A stretch of DNA of 64,000 nt. Source: Paracoccaceae bacterium. Its GTDB lineage: Bacteria; Pseudomonadota; Alphaproteobacteria; Rhodobacterales; Rhodobacteraceae. Position 1 is the first letter of the stretch, and every line of letters starts with the position of its first letter. Position numbers and translations under genes: made by a program. Positions 18,166 to 25,570 of this stretch are shown here, piece by piece. The stretch is from the NCBI GenBank assembly GCA_009773375.1, contig WRPH01000014.1, positions 1 to 64,000 on the forward strand. The letters are read 5' to 3'. The notes below the pieces were generated by a model. The model had not been told where the DNA came from and made no database searches. It was given only the letters and a program-made list of their open reading frames with translations.

Positions 18166-19398
18166 ATGCGTAAAATCACCATCATCGGCGGCGGCCAGTC
18201 CGGGCTGCAACTGGGCATCGGCCTGCTGCAAGCCGGACACCACGTCCGCATCGTGCAAAACCGCACCGGCGAAGACATCGCCTCGGGCCGCGTGCTGTCC
18301 AGCCAATGCATGTTTTCCAATGCGGTGCAGCACGAACGCGACCTCGGCATTGATTTCTGGTCTGATGCCTGCCCGCCGGTCGAGGGCATCAACTTCATCG
18401 TCCCCAACCCCGACGGCTCTGGCAGCAAAGCCATCGACTGGGCGGCGCGGCTGGATCACAACGCCTATTCCGTCGATCAGCGGGTGAAAATCCCACGCTG
18501 GATGGCCGAGTTCAGCCGTCTGGGCGGCCAGATGGTGATCGCCGACGCGGGCATCGCCGAGATTGAAACCTACGCCCGGCAAGATGATCTGGTCATCGTC
18601 GCCTCTGGCAAGGGCGAAGTCGGCCGCATGTTCACCCGCGACGCCGAAAAATCCGCCTATGACAAGCCGATGCGCGCGCTTGCGCTGACCTATGTCACCG
18701 GCATGACCCCGCGCGCGCCCCATTCGGCGGTCGAATTCAACCTGATCCCCGGCGTCGGCGAATATTTCGTCTTCCCCGCACTGACCACCACCGGCCCTTG
18801 CGAAATCATGGTGTTCGAAGGCATCCCCGGCGGCCCGATGGATTGTTGGGCCGAGGTGAAAACCCCCGAACAGCATCTGGCGAAATCGCTGGAAATCCTG
18901 CAAACCTTCCTGCCGTGGGAATATGAACGCTCGAAAAACTGCCAGCTGACCGATGCCAACGGCATCCTGTCGGGCCGCTTTGCCCCCACCATCCGCCACC
19001 CCGTCGCCACGCTGCCCTCGGGCCGCAAGGTGCTGGGTCTGGGCGATGCGGTCTGCCTGAACGATCCGATCACCGGGCAGGGTTCCAACAACGCCGCCAA
19101 AGCCGCCGCGATCTACCTGCGCCGCATTCTCGAAAATGGTGACAAGCCGTTTGACGAGGCTTGGATGCAGGGCACCTTCGACCAATTCTGGGATTATGCA
19201 CAATGGGTTGTCGGCTGGACCAACATGCTGCTGTTGCCGCCGCCGCCCTTCATCCTTGACATCATGGGCACCGCCTGCGCCGATCAACGGCTGGCGCACC
19301 GGATGGCAAACGGCTTCAATGATCCGCGCGATTTCTTCCCGTGGTTTGCCGATCCCACCGCTGCGGCCAACTATCTGGCCGAGCTGAAGGCGGCATAA
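18166..19398 (+). CDS. StyA-like FAD monooxygenase (styrene/indole monooxygenase family)
   Basis: Flavin monooxygenase of 410 aa, the usual size of styrene monooxygenase A and indole monooxygenases. The N-terminal FAD motif is ITIIGGGQSGLQLGIGLLQ, and the second FAD region is LGLGDAVCLNDPITGQGSNN, very like the StyA PVLGQGAN pattern. These enzymes use reduced FAD from a separate reductase to epoxidise alkenes or indole. The reductase gene follows one base after the stop. With an SDR upstream and an AraC regulator opposite, indole (IifC-like) is a better guess than styrene. Good ribosome-binding site (CAGGGAG). Confidence 0.9.
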   Translation: MRKITIIGGGQSGLQLGIGLLQAGHHVRIVQNRTGEDIASGRVLSSQCMFSNAVQHERDLGIDFWSDACPPVEGINFIVPNPDGSGSKAIDWAARLDHNAYSVDQRVKIPRWMAEFSRLGGQMVIADAGIAEIETYARQDDLVIVASGKGEVGRMFTRDAEKSAYDKPMRALALTYVTGMTPRAPHSAVEFNLIPGVGEYFVFPALTTTGPCEIMVFEGIPGGPMDCWAEVKTPEQHLAKSLEILQTFLPWEYERSKNCQLTDANGILSGRFAPTIRHPVATLPSGRKVLGLGDAVCLNDPITGQGSNNAAKAAAIYLRRILENGDKPFDEAWMQGTFDQFWDYAQWVVGWTNMLLLPPPPFILDIMGTACADQRLAHRMANGFNDPRDFFPWFADPTAAANYLAELKAA

Positions 19399-19399
19399 G

Positions 19400-19894
19400 A
19401 TGACCGCGCCCATCGACGCCGCCGATTTCCGCACCGCGATGGCGCGCTTTCCGGGGGCTGTGACCATCGTCACAGCCCTGTCGGGAACCGAGCGGCGCGG
19501 CATCACCGCCACCGCCGTCTGTTCCGTCACCGCCGACCCGCCCAGCCTGCTGGTCTGCCTTAACCGCAAGACCGGCACCTGCGCTGCTGTGGCAGAGTCC
19601 GGGCGTTTCGCCGTCAACCTGCTCGCCGACGCCGCCCACCCGATCGCGCTGCGCTTTGCGGGCGTGGGTGGCGTGACCGGCGAGGATAAATTCGCCGCAG
19701 GCAGCTGGGCCACCGATGCCGCTGGCCTGCCGCTTCTGGCCGAGGCGGTGACGTCATTTTCCTGCGAGGTGGCAGAGACCTTGCAGGCCGGCAGTCACAC
19801 CATCTTCATCGGCCAGATCACCGGGCTGGTGCAGAACGCGGGTGCCGCGCTGATTTACGAGCAAAGCCGTTTCCACCGGCTTAGCCCGTTGTAA
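19400..19894 (+). CDS. StyB/IifD-like flavin reductase
   Basis: NAD(P)H:flavin reductase of the HpaC/StyB family, 164 aa, a complete FMN-binding split barrel. Characteristic segments are FRTAMARFPGAVTIVTA, RGITATAVCSVTADPPSLLVCLN and AVNLLAD. It should deliver reduced FAD to the StyA-like oxygenase encoded immediately upstream. Its 3' end overlaps that of the convergent SulP gene by 14 bases. Confidence 0.92.
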   Translation: MTAPIDAADFRTAMARFPGAVTIVTALSGTERRGITATAVCSVTADPPSLLVCLNRKTGTCAAVAESGRFAVNLLADAAHPIALRFAGVGGVTGEDKFAAGSWATDAAGLPLLAEAVTSFSCEVAETLQAGSHTIFIGQITGLVQNAGAALIYEQSRFHRLSPL

Positions 19895-21476
19895 CCTCCA
19901 ACGCCGCCACCGCATCGGCGACGCTATAGCTGCTGCGCGCGATCAGATCCCGCGCATCGGCTGCGGCCAGCACGTCGCGCACATGATCATGCACCCGCGC
20001 CAGTTGCAGCCGCACCCCCGCGCGCCGCATCGCCAGATCAAACGCCAGCAATTCATCCAGCGCGCTGCTGTCCAGATCGAAGGTTTCCTCAAGGCTCAGC
20101 ACCACCGCCTTGGCCGCGCGGCTGGCCGCAACCTTGTCCGCCACCAGCGCCAGAATCGGCGCGGCATTGCCGAAAAACAGCGGCTCGGATGGCCGCCACA
20201 ACGTCACCCCAGCCGGGGTTTCCGCCTCGGGGTGGCGCGCCATATCGACAAAGCTCTGGCTGCCCGGCAATCGCCCCAAGGCGACCATGCGCGGTGCCAC
20301 CAGCCGCCGCAGCATCGCAATCAGCGACACCGCCACCGCGATCAACATGCCGTTCAGCACACCAAACAGCAGCACCGCCGCCGCCGCCGCCGCCGCGATC
20401 CAGAAATCCCGGCCCAGCCGCCACAGCCGCAAGAACGGCCCCGGATGCAAGCCATGTGACAGCGTGCCAATCACCACCGCCGCCAGCACAGGTTCCGGCA
20501 AAGCGGGCAACAGCGGCGCGGCAAGCCAGACCAGCGCCACCAGCGCCAGCCCCGCAATACCCCCCGCCGCGCGCCCCTTCGCCCCCGCAGCCTCTGCCGC
20601 CATTCCGGCGGAAAACCCTGCGCCGACCGGCATCCCCCGCCCCAACCCCGCCGCCAGATTGGCCAACCCCAACGCCGCCAGTTCCCGGTTCGGCGACACC
20701 CGGTCACCATGCGCGGTCGCCAAGCCACTGATCGTGCCCCAACTTTCCGCAAACAGGATCAAGACCAGCGGCACCACATAAGGCCACAGCCCCGACCATT
20801 GCGCAAAACTCAACGCAGGCAGCCCCGGCCACTCCAGGCTCAACGAAATCGCCCCCACCATCGCCACACCACGCCCCGCCAGCCCCAGCGCAAGGCTGGC
20901 CGCGATCCCCGCTGCCAGCACGATCAGCGCCCCCGGCAGCGCCCGCAGCGGTTTCAGCCCATAGTAAACCGCCAGCGCCGCCAGCCCGATGCCAAGGCTC
21001 CAGCCATGCCAGGCCTGCGCCCAAACTTCGCGCAACAACGCCCACAGACTGCCCGAGGCGACCTCAACCCCCACCATCTGCGGCCACTGCCGCAAGATCA
21101 CCGTCGCCGCCACCCCAAAGGCAAAGCCGCGCAGCACCGGGCGCGACACCATCTGCGTCAGCCCGCCAAGGCGCACCAGCGCCGCCAGCAGAAACAGCGC
21201 CGCCACCGCCAGCACCACCGCCGTCGCCAGGTCCGCCCGCTGGTTGCCGCTGATCGGCATCGCCGCCAGCGTCGCAGCCAGTATCGCCGCCGAAGACGAG
21301 GTCGGCGACACGATCGCAAACCGGCTGCCGCCCACCGCCGCATAGGCCAGACAGCCCAAAATCGCCGCCATCACCGCCCGCTGCACCGGCAACCCGGCAA
21401 TCGCCGCATAGGCCACCGCCTCGGGCAGCAACAGCCCGGCCACCGACAGCCCGGCAATGATATTGCGCAACCGCAC
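19881..21476 (-). CDS. SulP-family anion transporter with STAS domain
   Basis: SLC26/SulP permease of 531 aa. About 10-12 hydrophobic segments start with NIIAGLSVAGLLLPEAVAYAAIAGLP (a SulP hallmark). A cytoplasmic STAS domain occupies the last 120 residues (VVLSLEETFDLDSSALDELL contains the phosphorylatable-type serine region). SulP proteins move sulfate, bicarbonate or dicarboxylates; the substrate is not evident. It is encoded two bases after the winged-helix regulator gene (GTG start), so the pair is probably an operon. Placement between two flavin-monooxygenase loci hints at transport of an aromatic acid, but this is guesswork. Confidence 0.88.
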   Translation of the reverse strand: MRLRNIIAGLSVAGLLLPEAVAYAAIAGLPVQRAVMAAILGCLAYAAVGGSRFAIVSPTSSSAAILAATLAAMPISGNQRADLATAVVLAVAALFLLAALVRLGGLTQMVSRPVLRGFAFGVAATVILRQWPQMVGVEVASGSLWALLREVWAQAWHGWSLGIGLAALAVYYGLKPLRALPGALIVLAAGIAASLALGLAGRGVAMVGAISLSLEWPGLPALSFAQWSGLWPYVVPLVLILFAESWGTISGLATAHGDRVSPNRELAALGLANLAAGLGRGMPVGAGFSAGMAAEAAGAKGRAAGGIAGLALVALVWLAAPLLPALPEPVLAAVVIGTLSHGLHPGPFLRLWRLGRDFWIAAAAAAAVLLFGVLNGMLIAVAVSLIAMLRRLVAPRMVALGRLPGSQSFVDMARHPEAETPAGVTLWRPSEPLFFGNAAPILALVADKVAASRAAKAVVLSLEETFDLDSSALDELLAFDLAMRRAGVRLQLARVHDHVRDVLAAADARDLIARSSYSVADAVAALEVTTG

Positions 21477-21478
21477 CC

Positions 21479-22033
21479 CTACCCCCGCCGATGCGTCGCA
21501 GCCACCCGCGCCACCTCTTCATAAATCCCCGACAGCACGTTCAACACCCGCGCCGCCTCTGCCAGCCGCGCCGAGAACCCCGGCAGCCCGGCGATTTCCG
21601 CCAGCAACAACCGCTGCCGCAACACGCCATAGTCATCCGTCACCCGCCGCCCCTCTGCCGTCACCTCATAACTGACCCCCGAGCGGCCCGAGCCCTTGCG
21701 CTCCACCAGCCCCGCCCCGATCAGTTTGCGCAGCGAATACTGAATATTCGGTATATCGTCGCGGTTGGTTAGCCGCGCCAGATCCTTGATGCTTTTCGGC
21801 CGGTCATTCATCCGGATGATATGCAACAGCGCGTTCTCCGGCCCGGTCGCCGCCAGATCGCACACACCCGCCAGACATTCCGACTGCCAGCGCCCGAATC
21901 CCTCAAACGCCCGCATCAGCGCGAATTCCAGCTCGGTCGCCTCCACCTCGACACCGCTTTGCGCCAGATGCCAGCGGTAATCAAAAGCTGACTCCGCCGC
22001 ATCATTTTGAACTTGAACGATTTTCTTGACCAT
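21479..22033 (-). CDS. Winged-helix (MarR-like) regulator
   Basis: A DNA-binding protein of 184 aa. The helix-turn-helix region is KSIKDLARLTNRDDIPNIQYSLRKLIGAGLV, followed by a wing (GRSGVSYEVTAEGRRV). The N-terminal part is longer than in standard MarR proteins. It is divergent from the RutA-like monooxygenase gene, which it may control, and is followed by the SulP transporter. ATG at 22033 chosen; an upstream ATG at 22051 in the same frame is possible. Confidence 0.8.
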   Translation of the reverse strand: MVKKIVQVQNDAAESAFDYRWHLAQSGVEVEATELEFALMRAFEGFGRWQSECLAGVCDLAATGPENALLHIIRMNDRPKSIKDLARLTNRDDIPNIQYSLRKLIGAGLVERKGSGRSGVSYEVTAEGRRVTDDYGVLRQRLLLAEIAGLPGFSARLAEAARVLNVLSGIYEEVARVAATHRRG

Positions 22034-22077
22034 GCCGCGCGCCTCCTGCACCCCGCCACAATCCCCTGCAAAATCCG

Positions 22078-22105
22078 TTGACGCAATGCGATTTTACGAT
22101 AGACT
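22078..22105 (+). promoter_or_regulatory. Putative sigma-70 promoter for the RutA-like monooxygenase
   Basis: TTGACG (22078-22083) and TAGACT (22100-22105) are separated by 16 bases, about 40 bases before the start codon at 22147. ATTTTA (22091-22096) and TAAAAT (22114-22119) flank the -10 region as an inverted repeat that could bind the divergent regulator. Confidence 0.45.
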
Positions 22106-22146
22106 TTCAAACATAAAATAAATCCAAAACCAACTGGGAGACCACC

Positions 22147-23238
22147 ATGACCACCAACCCGATGCTTTCGGGCGACCACTTTCGCTTGGGCACCTTTTCG
22201 TCAAACTGCTCGTCAGGCATGACCCCCACCAAAATCGCCGAGCGTTGGGACAATTCCTGGGACAACAACCTGAAACTGGCCAAGATGCTGGATGACGCGG
22301 GCATCGACTTCATGCTGCCGATCGCCCGCTGGATCGGCTACGGGGGTGAAACCGATTTCCACGGCGGCGTGCTGGAAACCATGACCTGGGCTGCCGGTCT
22401 GCTGGCCTCGACCAAGAATATCGCGGTGTTTGCCACCATCCACACCGCCGCCAACCACCCCGCGGTGATCGCCAAGCAGATCGCCACCATCGACCAGATC
22501 GGCCACGGCCGCGCCGGGCTGAACATCGTCGCGGGCTGGAACAAGCCGGAATACGAAGCGCTTGGCCTGACCCTGCCCGATGATCACGAATCCCGCTACG
22601 CCTATGCGCAGGAATGGTTCGATCTGGTGCGCAAGCTCTGGGCCTCGAACGAGCATTTCGATTGGGATGGCAAATACTTCAAGGCCAAGAAGATCAAGGG
22701 CAACCCGGCCCCGGTGCGCGGCTCGGTGCCGATCATCAACGCCGCAGGCAGCCCGCAGGGCCGCGAATTTGCCACCGACAACGCCAACTTCCTGTTCACC
22801 CCGGCGATTGATCTGGCCCGTTCCAAGGTGGAAATTCAGGAGCTGAAAGCACAGGCGCAGGCCAAGGGCCGCAAGGTCGATGTGCTGACCTTCTCTCACG
22901 TCATCTGCCGCCCGACCCGCGAAGAGGCCGAGGCCTTTGCCAAGCACACCGCCGTCGATAACGCCGATACCGACGCCATCGACAATCTGGTGAACCTGCA
23001 ATTCGCCCATGCCCACAGCTTCCCGCATGACCTGCTGGCGCAGATCAAGCACCTGTTCGCGCTGGGTCACGGTGGCTTCCCGCTGATCGGCACGCCCGAT
23101 GAAGTCGCCGCCGGCATCATCAAGCTGCACGAAACCGGCTTTGCAGGCTCCACCCTGTCCTTCGTCGATTATGTCGCGGAATTCCCCTATTTCCGCGACA
23201 CTGTGCTGCCGAAACTCAAGGCGGCTGGCATCCGCTAA
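22147..23238 (+). CDS. RutA-like LLM-class flavin monooxygenase
   Basis: Bacterial-luciferase-like monooxygenase of 363 aa. Segments such as MLDDAGIDFMLPIARWIGYGG, ATIDQIGHGRAGLNIVAGWNKPEY and INAAGSPQGREFATDNANFLF align by eye with pyrimidine monooxygenase RutA, which opens the uracil ring between N3 and C4. No other rut genes are nearby, so the substrate is probably not uracil. A dedicated flavin reductase follows after a hairpin. In an indole-related neighbourhood a heterocyclic amide such as an oxindole is a possible substrate (inference). Ribosome-binding site GGGAG. Confidence 0.85.
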   Translation: MTTNPMLSGDHFRLGTFSSNCSSGMTPTKIAERWDNSWDNNLKLAKMLDDAGIDFMLPIARWIGYGGETDFHGGVLETMTWAAGLLASTKNIAVFATIHTAANHPAVIAKQIATIDQIGHGRAGLNIVAGWNKPEYEALGLTLPDDHESRYAYAQEWFDLVRKLWASNEHFDWDGKYFKAKKIKGNPAPVRGSVPIINAAGSPQGREFATDNANFLFTPAIDLARSKVEIQELKAQAQAKGRKVDVLTFSHVICRPTREEAEAFAKHTAVDNADTDAIDNLVNLQFAHAHSFPHDLLAQIKHLFALGHGGFPLIGTPDEVAAGIIKLHETGFAGSTLSFVDYVAEFPYFRDTVLPKLKAAGIR

Positions 23239-23273
23239 ACCGCTTTGCCTTCGGGCAAATCCGGCCTAAATCA

Positions 23274-23300
23274 AGCTTCGCCGGACCTTCCGGCGAAGCT
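23274..23300 (+). terminator. Intercistronic 12-bp hairpin
   Basis: AGCTTCGCCGGA (23274-23285) and TCCGGCGAAGCT (23289-23300) form a perfect 12-bp stem with a 3-base loop and no U-tract. It lies between the monooxygenase and its reductase and probably protects the upstream message or attenuates the reductase. A smaller TTTGCC-TTCG-GGCAAA hairpin precedes it. Confidence 0.6.
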
Positions 23301-23315
23301 GCAAAAGGATGCGCC

Positions 23316-23807
23316 ATGACCGAACCCAGCCCGAAAGACTTCCGCGATGCCATGCGTGCCTTTGTCGGCAATTGCAGCCTGATCACCACCGGCAACGGCG
23401 AGGCGGCAACCGGGCTGATCGTCACATCGGCAATCTCGCTTTCCGCCGAGCCGCCGCTTTTGTTGGCCTGCGTCAACCGATCATCGTCCAGCTGGCCAGT
23501 GCTGAAAGAGACCGGCAGCTTCGGTTGGTCGTCCCTCGGGGCCGCACATCAGCCGGTAGCCGAGCGGTTTTCCGGCTTCGGCGGCATCAAAGGCCCCGCC
23601 CGCTATGAAGGGGCCGAATGGGAAACCGCCGTCACCGGCGCAAAACTGCTGGTCGGCGCGCCCACCGCGTTTGACTGCACGGTGGAAGAGATGATCGACC
23701 GCGCCACCCATTCGATCCTGATTGGTCGCGTGCAGGCGATCCGCACCACCCCGGATGCAGGCGCACTGATCTACTGGAACGGCGCCTATCGCAGCCTGAC
23801 CGCGTAA
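23316..23807 (+). CDS. Flavin reductase paired with the RutA-like monooxygenase
   Basis: HpaC/RutF-type NAD(P)H:flavin reductase, 163 aa (FRDAMRAFVGNCSLITTGNG; TGLIVTSAISLSAEPPLLLACVN). It is a distant paralogue of the reductase at 19400-19894. Where the paralogue has AVNLLAD this one has GWSSLGAAHQPVAERF, so the flavin-contact loop differs. Preceded by AAAGGA. It presumably supplies reduced FMN to the LLM monooxygenase in the same transcript. Confidence 0.88.
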   Translation: MTEPSPKDFRDAMRAFVGNCSLITTGNGEAATGLIVTSAISLSAEPPLLLACVNRSSSSWPVLKETGSFGWSSLGAAHQPVAERFSGFGGIKGPARYEGAEWETAVTGAKLLVGAPTAFDCTVEEMIDRATHSILIGRVQAIRTTPDAGALIYWNGAYRSLTA

Positions 23808-23820
23808 CACCACCACCAGC

Positions 23821-23933
23821 GGTGCGTGCAAGCACGCACCCTACCTCGCACCAATCGGCCTCAAGTCAGGTGCCAGCCTCATGACTTCCCCTAAGTGATC
23901 CAGCAAGAGGTAGGGTGCGTGCTTGCACGCACC
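23821..23933. repeat. Inverted pair of 27-bp palindromic repeats
   Basis: A 27-base unit starting GGTGCGTGCAAGCACGCACC and ending CTACCTC is at 23821-23847; its exact reverse complement is at 23907-23933. Each unit contains its own 20-bp palindrome. The pair occupies the gap between convergent genes. Related copies are at 40043, 40181, 44717 and, expanded, 58689. Confidence 0.85.
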
Positions 23934-24043
23934 ACGCCGCCCTGAAAACCGGCCAGCACGCCAAATCCCTAACGAAACCTTAATCCTGCAAGGTCAACCC
24001 ATTGACTTTGCAGGATTTTTATTGGTCCCGAGTTGGGACCGCC

Positions 24044-25570
24044 TCAAGCGAAGCTGCGGATCGTCGCCAAAGCCCCGTCCAGCGCCTTGCCCTCTTCATC
24101 CTTCAACGCCGCCTCACGCAGCCGCCGCGCCCAGTCCGCCGCATCCGGGCGACCCGCCACCAAAGCGACCCCGTCCAGCACCCGATCAAACTTCGACAGC
24201 CCGCGGGCATGGGTGTCAGAATAGCCCTTCACCAGCCGCCGACAGCGGATCACCTCCACCGCCAGATCGTAATTCGCGGGCAGGTATCCCAAAGCCACCG
24301 CCAGCCAGCGCTCCAGATGCGCCACCTCTTGCCGGTGCCGCAACGACCCCAGCCGCCGCCGCTTCATCCCGCCCAGAACATACAGCATCAGATAGGCCCG
24401 CAGACTATCGGTCCGCAGCCGCCGCCCCTTGTTGAACCAGCGATCCAGCCGCGCCATCCAGGTCGGGCTGGCCTCCAGCCTGGCCCCCAGACCCGCAGGC
24501 AACAGCCCGACAATCTCTTCCGCACGCGGATGCAAAAACTCGGTCAGCTGCACCACGTTCCCCGCCTTTGCGCCCATCTCCGCCGCGATCCGCTCGGCTC
24601 GCCCGGCACGGGTTTTCAGATCGGCCACCCGGATCACATCATCATAGGCCATCGCATTGGCGATATATTTCGCCGCCTGCCGCGCCAGTTCAAACGGAGC
24701 CTGATCGCGCGCCAGCACCGCCTCCACCCGGCCCAGATAGGCCGCGCCATAGGTCAGATCCTGAAATTCGACCACCTTGCGCAAACCCAAGCTCGCCATT
24801 TCAGCCACCGGCGCAGGCATCCGCCCGGCACGATCCGTCAAAGCCTGCCATTGCGCCAGCAAAGCAGCCGGCCCGCGCGGGGCCGTATCCGCCGCAACCT
24901 CTGGCGGCTTTTCAGCCACAGCGCCCTGCGCCGCCGCAAACCCTGCCGCAAACGCCCGCAAAGACGCCGCCGCGCCCTTGCCCCCCGACTTGATCGCCGC
25001 TTCAAACGCCTCCCGCGGGAAGGGCAACACCTCGGCCCCGGCCAGCGCGCCAAACAGGCTGGCCGAAATCACCGAGCCCTGCGCCACCGCCAGCGCATCA
25101 AAATCAGCCGCAATAAACCGCCGCGCAGCCACTTCCGCTGCCGCCATCACCTCTTCAGACGAGGCAATGCCATCTCCCGGCACCATCTTTTCCGAAACCG
25201 CCAGCGCTCGATGCGTCGAGGTGATCAGCACCGTGCGATCCGGCGTCACAAAGCCGCGCATGATCGAGCGGCCCGCCTCCATCATCTCGGCGGTGATCAT
25301 GATATCCACGTCCCCCGCCGCCGGCATCAGCGAGAACACTGGCACCTTCGCGCCGGCCGGAGCCATTTCCACATAGTAAACCGTCGCCCCGGTCCGCTGC
25401 GCCACGCCCGCCACGCTGGTCGCCTGACAGACATAGCCGTTCGCCCGCGCCACCGCCTCGATCCAGCCGGTCAGCACGCCGCCGCCTTGCCCACCGACCG
25501 CTAGAAGCGCCAGCTTGATCACGCCGTCCATACCTTTGGCCGCCATCGGAATTGCCTGATGTTGCGTCAT
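24044..25570 (-). CDS. iorB: Indolepyruvate oxidoreductase subunit beta (IorB) with C-terminal extension
   Basis: Gamma-domain subunit of a 2-oxoacid:acceptor oxidoreductase, 508 aa. The N-terminal 190 residues are the catalytic gamma domain (LALLAVGGQGGGVLTGWIEAVA; TSVAGVAQRTGATVYYVEM). The remainder is a helical extension of the DUF6537 type seen in aerobic proteobacterial IorB proteins. With IorA it converts an aryl-2-oxoacid plus CoA into the aryl-acyl-CoA, CO2 and two electrons. Start and IorA stop overlap (ATGA). Last gene of the operon beginning with the cyclase-family hydrolase. Confidence 0.9.
   Translation of the reverse strand: MTQHQAIPMAAKGMDGVIKLALLAVGGQGGGVLTGWIEAVARANGYVCQATSVAGVAQRTGATVYYVEMAPAGAKVPVFSLMPAAGDVDIMITAEMMEAGRSIMRGFVTPDRTVLITSTHRALAVSEKMVPGDGIASSEEVMAAAEVAARRFIAADFDALAVAQGSVISASLFGALAGAEVLPFPREAFEAAIKSGGKGAAASLRAFAAGFAAAQGAVAEKPPEVAADTAPRGPAALLAQWQALTDRAGRMPAPVAEMASLGLRKVVEFQDLTYGAAYLGRVEAVLARDQAPFELARQAAKYIANAMAYDDVIRVADLKTRAGRAERIAAEMGAKAGNVVQLTEFLHPRAEEIVGLLPAGLGARLEASPTWMARLDRWFNKGRRLRTDSLRAYLMLYVLGGMKRRRLGSLRHRQEVAHLERWLAVALGYLPANYDLAVEVIRCRRLVKGYSDTHARGLSKFDRVLDGVALVAGRPDAADWARRLREAALKDEEGKALDGALATIRSFA

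Noticed and set aside
20340-20400. GCC-rich low-complexity tract as a possible repeat element
   Set aside because: It encodes an alanine run in a membrane helix of the SulP protein and is explained by coding constraint.
22147-23238. Part of a uracil-degrading rut operon
   Set aside because: None of rutB, rutC, rutD, rutE or rutG accompanies it; the Rid protein at 6723 is in a different operon and lacks the RidA arginine.
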